Shown here one piece after another: positions 1 through 5,506 of a stretch of 7,016 nucleotides of DNA. Under the pieces are notes generated by a model, which saw only the letters and a program-made list of their open reading frames with translations, was not told the origin of the DNA and ran no database searches. Each line of letters begins with the position of its first letter. The first letter of the stretch is position 1. Position numbers and translations under genes: made by a program. This stretch comes from DATFFO01 sp035250025 (GTDB taxonomy: Bacteria; Actinomycetota; Acidimicrobiia; Spongiisociales; ZC4RG35): NCBI GenBank assembly GCA_035250025.1, contig DATFFO010000302.1, positions 1 to 7,016 on the forward strand, in the 5' to 3' direction.

Positions 1-80
1 TCGGCCCGGGCCCGGGCCGAGCGCTCGGCGATCGGTTCGGGGATGCCCATGGCGGCGGCGGCGGCGCTGAGATCGCTCAC
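1..80 (-). CDS. 5' end of an unidentified gene, cut by the window edge
   Basis: Only the first 26 codons are in the window. The GTG start at 80-78 overlaps the TGA stop (79-77) of the upstream oxidase-like gene in a GTGA arrangement, the classic sign of translational coupling and one operon. The visible product begins V/M-S-D-L-S, runs through an Ala stretch, and continues MGIPEPIAERSARARA. An internal ATG at codon 11 could be an alternative start. The IPE....RSA.A.A pattern also occurs at the N-terminus of the subunit IV gene at 3554, where the text reads IPESLLRRSAEAKAKA, so this may be a partner of the same respiratory machinery. No domain can be assigned from so short a piece. The reading frame is supported by the overlap and by G/C third positions; the function is unknown. 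Confidence 0.7.
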   Translation of the reverse strand, partial: MSDLSAAAAAMGIPEPIAERSARARA

Positions 81-1513
81 GGCTGCGCTTCCTCGTCGCC
101 GGCGGCGGTGATCAGCACCTCTTGTGGTCCGGCAGGGCCCTGGGTGATGGTGAAGAAGACCGCGGCGGCCAATTGCAGCGTCCCAAGCACGGCGACTCCT
201 CCGGGAATCACCGCCAGCCCCACGAGGAGGCGTCCGGGGCCGGACGCCGTCGCCCAGCCCTCACCGACGGCCGCGAACGTGCCGGTGAAGGCGCCCCCCG
301 CCCACGCGTATCCGGTGACGAGGCCGGCGAGGACCAGGAGCAGGACCAGGCCGCCGGCCCCGATGACAGTCAGCCTCACGTGGCGACGAACGGCATCGGT
401 CGAGAAGATGCGGCGCCCGGTCATACGGGGAAGGGCCTGATATGTCCAGGAGGCGACGAGGAGCGGGATCACTCCCAGCACCAGCCCGAAGGCGATGGCC
501 TCCCAGTAGGGGGTGAAGGCAACCAGGACCGACGTGGACCGGAACCCCGCCAGGGCGGCAAGGATCGACACGAGGACTCCCAGACCGGTCCCGGCGATTG
601 CCGTCATCACGACTGGGTCGGTTTCCTCGTCCCGGCGCCAGCTTCCCTCGAGGGTGGCGACCAGGGCTGCGACAGTGGCGATCATCCCGACGGGAAAGGC
701 GAGACCCCCGGCGGCGGCGACCGCTCCCAGCCAGTCGGGCACGGGTCCGCCGGCCAGCTGGGCGACGCCGAACCACCCCGCTCCGAAGAGGAGCGACCAA
801 TGGCCGATCCAGGCGAGCTGGCGCCCGGCCAGCGGGCGGTCGTCCTTGACGACGGCGTAGTAGCCCAGGCCGATGGCGGTGAGGAGGACGCCGGCCACGG
901 GGTAGGCGGCCGACAACCAGAAGTCGCCGAGGGCGGTGGCCAGCGATGTCAGCCCGGGGAGGTTGCCGACCAGATAGAGGAGAGGCATCGCCAGCAGGCC
1001 GACCATCACGTAGGGGATCGTGACGTAGATCCGGTTCTCCTGCTTGTGGCGCACGGTCTGGAGGGCCACCAGGGCCGGGATGGCGAGACCGGCGAGCAGC
1101 GGCAGGTCGAGCCACCACGGAAGGGCGAACGGCTCGGCACCGTCGCCGTAGCCGGCCCCGACGACGACGAGTCCGAGGGCGCTGGTCCCGGCGATGAGCA
1201 GCAGCCCCAGCCGGGCCAGGTTCTCGTTCCAGAGGGGAGCGCCGGTCAGGCGGGGCAGCACGTAGTAGGCGCCGCCGACCACGGATACGGTGGCGAAGCC
1301 CACGAGGAGCGAGAGCATCGCCATGGCTCGCAGGACGCCGTAGCCTAAGGGGATGAAGGACGGGAAGGCCATCGAGAGGAGAGCGGCGAAGGCCGCCAGG
1401 CTTCCCACCACGAGGAACACGATGGACACGACGACGTGGGCGACGGCGGCACTGTCGGGCTGGGTTCGGTCAGCTCGTATCAGTGCTCGGATGTCTGTGG
1501 CAGTGTCGGCCAC
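77..1513 (-). CDS. cbb3-type haem-copper oxidase subunit I homologue lacking the metal-ligand histidines
   Basis: The product has 478 residues from the GTG at 1513, which I prefer because GAGGAG lies 4 bases upstream (1518-1523); an ATG at 1543 is possible but has no clear ribosome site. About 12 hydrophobic helices lie at roughly 25-50, 60-86, 100-121, 132-152, 163-184, 197-222, 232-256, 263-288, 301-323, 330-360, 378-403 and 427-455, the count expected of the oxidase core. Comparison with remembered CcoN sequence gives convincing landmarks: GVLR....YYVLPRL in helix 2, RHKQENRIYV before helix 5, LLTA..LGYY in helix 6, IGHWSLLF and PVPDW around helix 7, and TPYWEAIAFG...LPRM in helix 10. At the ligand positions the protein has Ala65 (haem b His), Tyr204 (CuB His), Ala/Gln near 251-252 (the CuB His pair), and Ile340 and Phe342 (haem b3 and haem b His). 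It therefore should not bind the usual cofactors or reduce oxygen. It may be a structural or assembly subunit. The family call is firm; the function is unknown. Confidence 0.8.
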   Translation of the reverse strand: MADTATDIRALIRADRTQPDSAAVAHVVVSIVFLVVGSLAAFAALLSMAFPSFIPLGYGVLRAMAMLSLLVGFATVSVVGGAYYVLPRLTGAPLWNENLARLGLLLIAGTSALGLVVVGAGYGDGAEPFALPWWLDLPLLAGLAIPALVALQTVRHKQENRIYVTIPYVMVGLLAMPLLYLVGNLPGLTSLATALGDFWLSAAYPVAGVLLTAIGLGYYAVVKDDRPLAGRQLAWIGHWSLLFGAGWFGVAQLAGGPVPDWLGAVAAAGGLAFPVGMIATVAALVATLEGSWRRDEETDPVVMTAIAGTGLGVLVSILAALAGFRSTSVLVAFTPYWEAIAFGLVLGVIPLLVASWTYQALPRMTGRRIFSTDAVRRHVRLTVIGAGGLVLLLVLAGLVTGYAWAGGAFTGTFAAVGEGWATASGPGRLLVGLAVIPGGVAVLGTLQLAAAVFFTITQGPAGPQEVLITAAGDEEAQP

Positions 1514-1517
1514 CCGT

Positions 1518-1523
1518 CTCCTC
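1518..1523 (-). promoter_or_regulatory. Shine-Dalgarno site that sets the start of the oxidase-like gene
   Basis: On the minus strand the site reads GAGGAG and sits 4 bases before the GTG at 1513. The same short spacing before a GTG is seen for the b6-type gene at 2774. The site favours this GTG over the ATG at 1543 and over the further upstream ATG at 1633, which would overlap the leader of the divergent operon. Confidence 0.6.
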
Positions 1524-1649
1524 GGCGTCGTCGGCGGGAGCATACCGTGCGGCGGGGCCGCCTCCCGATTCGGGCCTATAGGGGCTGGACCAGGGATTCT
1601 TCCCGGCTCCGGGCTATGTGGTAGAACAGGCACGACGGACCGGAAGACC

Positions 1650-1654
1650 AGGAG
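1650..1654 (+). promoter_or_regulatory. Shine-Dalgarno site of the first bc-operon gene
   Basis: AGGAG lies 8 bases before the ATG at 1663. It decides against the upstream GTG at 1618, which would add 15 non-hydrophobic residues and has no comparable site. Confidence 0.6.
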
Positions 1655-1662
1655 CTTGTGGG

Positions 1663-2295
1663 ATGTATCGACTCGGTGATCTCACCGAAGAGCAGCGGAG
1701 CCGCTACGGCTGGGCGCTGCTCTTGGTCGGCACCGTTGCCCTGGCGCTGGCCGTGCTCATCGTCCATTACGCCAACTTCCCGGAGACCCACTTCGTGGAC
1801 GGCGTGGAGGAACCGCTCGTCCTCGGCCAGTTCAACTGGATGCCGCGTGGCTGGTTGCCCAAGGGAATCGGTTACCTGATCGCCTTCGGGGCGTCGCAGA
1901 TGCTCATCGTCGGCGCCGTCCTCGCCTTCATCCTCGGCCGTCCCATGACGTGGGCGCGGGCCACCTTCGGCGCCTTTCTGGTGTGGATCGAGTTCGTGAT
2001 CATCTTCGGGATCGTTCCCTCGGAGTGGCTCAACCTGGCCCAGACCGACCTCGACTGGTCCAACCAACGGGTGGCGCTCACCCTCCCGCCCTGGCTCGTC
2101 CTCGGCAACGAGGTGGAGATCAGCTGGGCGGTCGTCAAGGACGGAATCTCCATGGGCTACAACCTCACGGTTCTGGTAGCGGCCATCATCTTCGCCTACA
2201 AGATCCAGGACATCGAGGGCAGCCGCCCCGCCGAGTCCGACCAGCCCGAGCGAGTCTCGCCCTACGGGCGCCCGCTGGTGCGGGGTGATGCCTGA
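1663..2295 (+). CDS. Unrecognised four-helix membrane protein, first gene of the bc-type operon
   Basis: The product has 210 residues from the ATG at 1663, chosen for the AGGAG 8 bases upstream. Four hydrophobic segments lie at about 17-36, 66-92, 100-118 and 162-181. A loop between helices 1 and 2 (37-65) is rich in aromatic and acidic residues, and the loop after helix 3 carries IVPSEWLNLAQTDLDW (117-132), which looks like a conserved functional stretch. The tail from 183 is polar, with several Pro and charged residues. No haem-binding CxxCH or iron-sulphur cysteine motif is present; the protein has no cysteine at all. It overlaps the ferredoxin gene by one base (TGATG), so the two are probably made in step. 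By position it is likely a membrane subunit of the quinol:cytochrome c reductase, perhaps anchoring the ferredoxin. I do not recognise the family, and the role is inferred from context only. Confidence 0.85.
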   Translation: MYRLGDLTEEQRSRYGWALLLVGTVALALAVLIVHYANFPETHFVDGVEEPLVLGQFNWMPRGWLPKGIGYLIAFGASQMLIVGAVLAFILGRPMTWARATFGAFLVWIEFVIIFGIVPSEWLNLAQTDLDWSNQRVALTLPPWLVLGNEVEISWAVVKDGISMGYNLTVLVAAIIFAYKIQDIEGSRPAESDQPERVSPYGRPLVRGDA

Positions 2296-2765
2296 TGCCC
2301 AAGGGCGTCATCGACGAGACCCCCCCGATCCGCGACGACTATCAACTCGCCCAGGTCGACGGCGACTACTTCAAGGACAAGCTGCGGCCCAAGCAGTTCC
2401 TCCACATCGACCAGGCCGAGTGCATCCTCTGCGAGGGCTGCGTCGACATCTGCCCCTGGAAGTGCATCCACTACCTCTCCCTCGACGCCATCGAGGAGGC
2501 AGTCAACGTCGACCATCCGGCCGACGACCCCCAGAACTACGGGTTCTTCATCGTCGACGAGGACGAGTGCACTCGCTGCGCCCTGTGCATCGACCGCTGC
2601 CCGACCAACGTCATCTCGCTGGGCAAGTTCGAGGGCTCGCTGGCCGACCAGGCGGGCGTCCTCGGTCTGAGTGAGGTCGTGAACGAGATCAACCGCCGTC
2701 CCTGGGACATGGACACCGGCCAGCGGGACTTCAAGAACGGGTACGCCTACGGAGTTCGCTGGTAG
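2295..2765 (+). CDS. 8-iron ferredoxin-like protein, 2x[4Fe-4S], in the bc-type operon
   Basis: The product has 156 residues and starts at an ATG overlapping the upstream stop by one base. Two classical cluster motifs of CxxCxxCxxxCP type are present: Cys43, 46, 49, 53 and Cys92, 95, 98, 102. As in bacterial 8Fe ferredoxins, the last cysteine of each motif probably serves the other cluster. The 38-residue spacing between motifs is long, with an insert around 60-88. Cys57 (CPWKC) is an extra cysteine. There are about 40 residues before the first motif and 54 after the last, ending in an aromatic-rich stretch (NGYAYGVRW), so it is larger than a free ferredoxin and resembles a subunit. No signal peptide or membrane segment is seen, so it should be cytoplasmic. 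Its place between the four-helix protein and cytochrome b6 suggests it belongs to the complex and moves electrons on the cytoplasmic side. Its partner is unknown. Confidence 0.92.
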   Translation: MPKGVIDETPPIRDDYQLAQVDGDYFKDKLRPKQFLHIDQAECILCEGCVDICPWKCIHYLSLDAIEEAVNVDHPADDPQNYGFFIVDEDECTRCALCIDRCPTNVISLGKFEGSLADQAGVLGLSEVVNEINRRPWDMDTGQRDFKNGYAYGVRW

Positions 2766-2769
2766 GAGG
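2764..2769 (+). promoter_or_regulatory. Shine-Dalgarno site of the cytochrome b6-type gene
   Basis: AGGAGG overlaps the TAG stop of the ferredoxin gene (2763-2765) and lies 4 bases before the GTG at 2774. GTG at 2783 or ATG at 2786 are alternative starts 3-4 codons later with longer spacing; the choice alters only the first few residues. Confidence 0.6.
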
Positions 2770-2773
2770 GCGC

Positions 2774-3544
2774 GTGGCATCTGTGATGAGCAAGGTCAAG
2801 GAACGGGTCACCGAGATGAACTCCCGGCTGCGCGACTCCCAGTTCATGGAGTCCGTGCTGCGGCCCGGCTCGCCCTTCAAGCAGGGCTACTCCGACAGCC
2901 CCCGCAACCGGTCCTACGTGATCATGAACAACGTGCTCTATCACCTCCACCCGGTGAAGGTGAAGCGTCACGGCGTCAAGCTCTCCTATACCCTGTGCCT
3001 GGGCGGGTTGAGCTTCTTCCTCTTCATCCTCCTCACCATCACCGGCATCTTCCTGATGTTCTATTACACGCCCACGGTCACTCAGGCCTACCCCGACGCC
3101 CAGGCCCTCTCGACCAACGTCGCCTTCGGCTCGCTGGTGCGCAACATGCACCGGTGGGGGGCCCACCTGATGGTCCTGACTGTCTTCCTCCACATGAGCC
3201 GCGTCTTCTATCACGGCGCCTACAAGCCCCCGCGCGAGTTCAACTGGGTCGTGGGGGTCGTGCTGCTTCTCCTCACCTTGCTCCTCTCGTTCACCGGCTA
3301 CCTCCTGCCCTGGGACCAGCTGGCGCTGTGGGCGGTGACGGTCGGCACCAACATGGCCGGGTTCGTCCCCATCGTCGGGGGCCAGGTCAAGTTCGCCCTG
3401 CTGGGCAGTGCCGAGGTGACTGCCAACACCCTTCTCCGCTGGTACGTTCTCCACGTCCTGTTCTTCCCGTTCATCATCGTCATCTTCATGGCCGTCCACT
3501 TCTGGAGAGTCCGCAAGGACGGCGGAATCTCTGGCCCCCTCTAG
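2774..3544 (+). CDS. petB: Cytochrome b6-type subunit of a quinol:cytochrome c reductase, with haem-ci cysteine
   Basis: The product has 256 residues and corresponds to the N-terminal four-helix half of cytochrome b, split as in cytochrome b6. It carries haems bL and bH and forms the quinone sites. Histidine ligands are His126 and His140 in helix B (MHRWGAH...LH) and His227 and His242 in helix D. The 14 residues between the last two is the b6-type spacing. Chloroplast b6 uses Cys35, His86, His100, His187 and His202; here every equivalent is exactly 40 higher, including Cys75 in LCLGGLSF, the residue that covalently holds haem ci in b6. Other b6 landmarks are FYYTPTVTQAY (96-106), KPPREFNWVVGV (151-162), TGYLLPWDQ (174-182) and the C-terminal RKDGGISGPL. 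A polar N-terminal extension of about 40 residues is unusual. It follows the ferredoxin by 8 bases and precedes subunit IV by 9, so all are co-translated. Confidence 0.95.
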   Translation: MASVMSKVKERVTEMNSRLRDSQFMESVLRPGSPFKQGYSDSPRNRSYVIMNNVLYHLHPVKVKRHGVKLSYTLCLGGLSFFLFILLTITGIFLMFYYTPTVTQAYPDAQALSTNVAFGSLVRNMHRWGAHLMVLTVFLHMSRVFYHGAYKPPREFNWVVGVVLLLLTLLLSFTGYLLPWDQLALWAVTVGTNMAGFVPIVGGQVKFALLGSAEVTANTLLRWYVLHVLFFPFIIVIFMAVHFWRVRKDGGISGPL

Positions 3545-3547
3545 GAG
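3543..3547 (+). promoter_or_regulatory. Shine-Dalgarno site of the subunit IV gene
   Basis: AGGAG overlaps the TAG stop of the b6 gene (3542-3544) and lies 6 bases before the ATG at 3554. It supports this start even though it makes the N-terminus much longer than in usual subunit IV proteins. Confidence 0.65.
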
Positions 3548-3553
3548 CTTTCC

Positions 3554-4591
3554 ATGGTCGACATCCCAGAAAGCCTCCTCCGCAGATCAGCCGAGGCGAA
3601 GGCCAAGGCCCTCGGGCTGCCTGTCGAGCAGGTTCTGGCCGAGATGAAGGGCGAGGCGCCGCCCACGACTCCGCCGGCGCCGGCTGACGCCCCGGCCGCC
3701 CCCAAGCCCCAGCCGGGCGCCTCGGCTCATCTCGAGGCCGAAGCCCCGGATACGGGTGAGTCCCGCACCGACGCCGCCGGGGCCGAGGTGGAGGACGCCG
3801 AGAGCGGCGAGACCGTCGAAGTGGGGGCGGAGCCAGAGACCATCGAAGCGGGAGAGGTCCTCGACTCGACCCCCGCCCCCGAGGCCGCGGCCGCCACCGA
3901 AGGCGAGCCCGAGGGAGCGGTGGCCACGCTCACGGAGGAGGCGCCGCCGGAGGCTCCCGCCGAGCCATCCGATGGCAACGGCGCCGGCAATGGCACCGGG
4001 CGGATGGCAGCGCTGGTCAGCCCCCGCCCGGTCGTCCCCCCGGCCGATACGCCCGAGGGAGTGCGCACCCAGCGCCTGCTCACGGTCGTCAAGGCCCGGG
4101 CCATCCAGCAGGTCAAGACCGACCCCACCGACAAGGTGAACACCTGGCCCCACCTGATGCTGGTGGAGTTCGGCGCCCTGCTTGCCATGACCGCCTTCCT
4201 GGTCATCCTGTCGACGATCCTCCAGGCCCCGCTGCTGGAGCCGGCCAACTTCAACAGCACTCCCAACCCCTCCAAGGCGCCCTGGTACTTCCTCGGCCTC
4301 CAGGAGTTGCTCTCGTACTTCGATCCCCAGATCGCCGGGGTGACGGTGCCCACGATCATCGGCCTGGTCGGTTTCATGGCCATCCCCTATGTCGACCGCA
4401 ACCCGTCCACCAAGCCGTCCGATCGCAAGCTGGCGATCATGATGTACTCCTTCTTCATGGCCGGTGCGGCGACGCTGACGATCCTCGGCGTGCTCTTCCG
4501 GGCGGAGGGCTTCAACTTCGCCTACCCCTGGGAGGCGGGGGTGTTCTTCGACGATCTCAAGGACTGGGTCCATTTCGAAGGGACGCATTAG
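3554..4591 (+). CDS. petD: Cytochrome b C-terminal half (subunit IV type) with a long acidic Pro/Ala-rich N-terminal extension
   Basis: The product has 345 residues, about twice the length of a typical subunit IV (~160). Residues from about 190 on are the conserved core: three membrane helices at about 201-223, 264-280 and 293-315, and the Qo-site segment NPSKAPWYFLGLQELL (238-253). The usual PEWY motif reads APWY (242-245), so the glutamate involved in quinol proton uptake is Ala; Glu251 downstream might substitute. Residues 1-31 form a probable helix beginning MVDIPESLLRRSAEAKA, which resembles the N-terminus of the divergent gene at 1-80. Residues 33-170 are rich in Pro, Ala, Glu, Thr and Gly and should be disordered; by analogy with subunit IV topology they lie in the cytoplasm. 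It completes the split cytochrome b and contributes to the Qo site. The stop codon abuts the Rieske start with no gap. The core assignment is secure; the role of the extension is unknown. Confidence 0.93.
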   Translation: MVDIPESLLRRSAEAKAKALGLPVEQVLAEMKGEAPPTTPPAPADAPAAPKPQPGASAHLEAEAPDTGESRTDAAGAEVEDAESGETVEVGAEPETIEAGEVLDSTPAPEAAAATEGEPEGAVATLTEEAPPEAPAEPSDGNGAGNGTGRMAALVSPRPVVPPADTPEGVRTQRLLTVVKARAIQQVKTDPTDKVNTWPHLMLVEFGALLAMTAFLVILSTILQAPLLEPANFNSTPNPSKAPWYFLGLQELLSYFDPQIAGVTVPTIIGLVGFMAIPYVDRNPSTKPSDRKLAIMMYSFFMAGAATLTILGVLFRAEGFNFAYPWEAGVFFDDLKDWVHFEGTH

Positions 4592-5473
4592 GTGTCCGCG
4601 ACCAACCTCATCCTGATCGGTGTGGCCGCGGTGGCGATCTTCGGTGCCCTGGGGGCGTTCGTCATCGCCTTCCGCCGCAGCTCCGAGGGTGGCGAGACCG
4701 ACTGGAAGGGCCAGGTCGGGGCGGAGACTCGCCGCGCCGACCGGTCCCTGGCTGGGGTGCGGGTCGAGCCGATCGTAATTCCCCCGCCCGAGGCGGTCGT
4801 CGTCCCGGCCGAGGCCGAGGAGGCGATGACGGCCGAGCGACCCGTGGCCGAGCCCGAGCCGGTGGCAGTATCGGTCGTCGAGGCGCAGCGAGTCGTGGAA
4901 GTCTCGCCGGAAGAGGCCGGCGTCACCCGGCGCCAGTTCTTCAATCGGGCAATGGGGGCCACGTTCGGCATATGGACGGCCGGCCTGAGCATCGGATTCC
5001 TCGCCTTCTTCTGGCCCCGGGTGACGGGCGGCTTCGGGGCCGACATCGTCGCCGGCACCATCGGCGACATCCAGGACCAGGTGCGCACCAACGAGGGCGC
5101 CGTCATCCCCCTCTTCGTCCCCGAAGCGCGGGCGTACATCGTCCCGGCGCCCACCACCCTCTCCTCTCAGTTCGAGGGCCGAGACGTCGAGGGTGGCGGC
5201 CTGATGGCGCTCTATCAGCGCTGTGTCCACCTCGGCTGCCGGGTGCCCTGGTGTGCCACCTCGCAGGGTTTCGAATGCCCTTGCCACGGGTCCAAGTACA
5301 ACGAGATCGGCGAGTACTTCGCCGGGCCTGCCCCCCGCAACCTCGACCGCTTCGTGGTCGAGGTCAACGAGGCCGACCAGCTCGTCATCCACACCGGGAC
5401 CATCATCGAGACACCCCGGGCGCCCATCCCCTCGGTCGAGTACCCGCGGGGGCCGTCATGCATCGGCGTGTGA
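4592..5473 (+). CDS. petC: Rieske [2Fe-2S] protein with an extra N-terminal helix and an internal Tat motif
   Basis: The product has 293 residues. The GTG start directly follows the TAG of subunit IV, with GAAGGGA at 4577-4583 as ribosome site. Rieske boxes are CVHLGC (211-216) and CPCHGS (229-234): Cys211, His213, Cys229 and His232 bind the cluster, and Cys216-Cys231 should form the usual disulphide. The GPAPRNLDRF stretch (245-254) is also typical. Helix 1 (about 4-27) is followed by Arg-Arg, so its C-terminal end is probably cytoplasmic. A Pro/Glu/Val-rich linker (about 30-108) leads to TRRQFFNRAM (112-121), a twin-arginine motif just before helix 2 (about 124-141). This suggests Sec insertion of helix 1 and Tat export of the folded cluster domain, as described for actinobacterial QcrA, which however has three helices. 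Cys221 and Cys290 are extra and might pair. It accepts electrons from quinol at Qo and passes them to the cytochrome c encoded next. Confidence 0.95.
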   Translation: MSATNLILIGVAAVAIFGALGAFVIAFRRSSEGGETDWKGQVGAETRRADRSLAGVRVEPIVIPPPEAVVVPAEAEEAMTAERPVAEPEPVAVSVVEAQRVVEVSPEEAGVTRRQFFNRAMGATFGIWTAGLSIGFLAFFWPRVTGGFGADIVAGTIGDIQDQVRTNEGAVIPLFVPEARAYIVPAPTTLSSQFEGRDVEGGGLMALYQRCVHLGCRVPWCATSQGFECPCHGSKYNEIGEYFAGPAPRNLDRFVVEVNEADQLVIHTGTIIETPRAPIPSVEYPRGPSCIGV

Positions 5474-5506
5474 GCGGCGTGAAGCAGTCCGGGGCGGCCG
5501 GCTGAC

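Larger units (their letters stand above)
1514..1662. promoter_or_regulatory. Divergent intergenic region holding both operon promoters
   Basis: This 149-base gap lies between the start codons of the two divergent clusters and must contain the transcription starts of both unless more distant promoters are used. I see no convincing -35/-10 pair. Weak candidates are TAGAAC at 1622-1627 for the plus strand and the CTATAG at 1576-1581 for either strand. Two small inverted repeats are present: CCCGA-T-TCGGG at 1564-1574 and GGGA-TTCT-TCCC at 1593-1604. Either could be an operator, but both are short enough to occur by chance in GC-rich DNA. The arrangement suggests shared control of the oxidase-like and bc-type clusters; this is inferred from layout only. 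Confidence 0.5.

Noticed and set aside
1..20. Perfect 20-base palindrome of CCCGGG units at the left edge
   Set aside because: It lies inside codons for an Ala-Arg run (GCC CGG repeats), and the same GCCCGGGCCCGGG string recurs at 6242-6254 for the same codon reason. This is best explained by codon use, not by a site.
122..1348. Long plus-strand open frame of 408 codons opposite the oxidase-like gene
   Set aside because: Its product is hydrophilic and full of Gly, Asp, Gln, His and Pro without any domain, the usual look of an antisense shadow in GC-rich DNA. The minus-strand frame has clear membrane helices and family landmarks.
1514..1633. Longer N-terminus for the oxidase-like protein from the ATG at 1633 or 1543
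   Set aside because: The added residues are Pro/Arg-rich without a signal or helix, and the 1633 start would run into the leader of the divergent gene. The GTG at 1513 has a good ribosome site.
3587..5392. Long minus-strand open frame of 601 codons across subunit IV and Rieske genes
   Set aside because: Low-complexity Gly/Arg/Asp/His composition and overlap with two firmly identified genes mark it as a shadow of high GC content.
5474..5506. Possible terminator or regulatory element between Rieske and cytochrome c genes
   Set aside because: Only 33 bases, no stem followed by a T-run, and the genes read in the same direction and pathway; transcription most likely continues.
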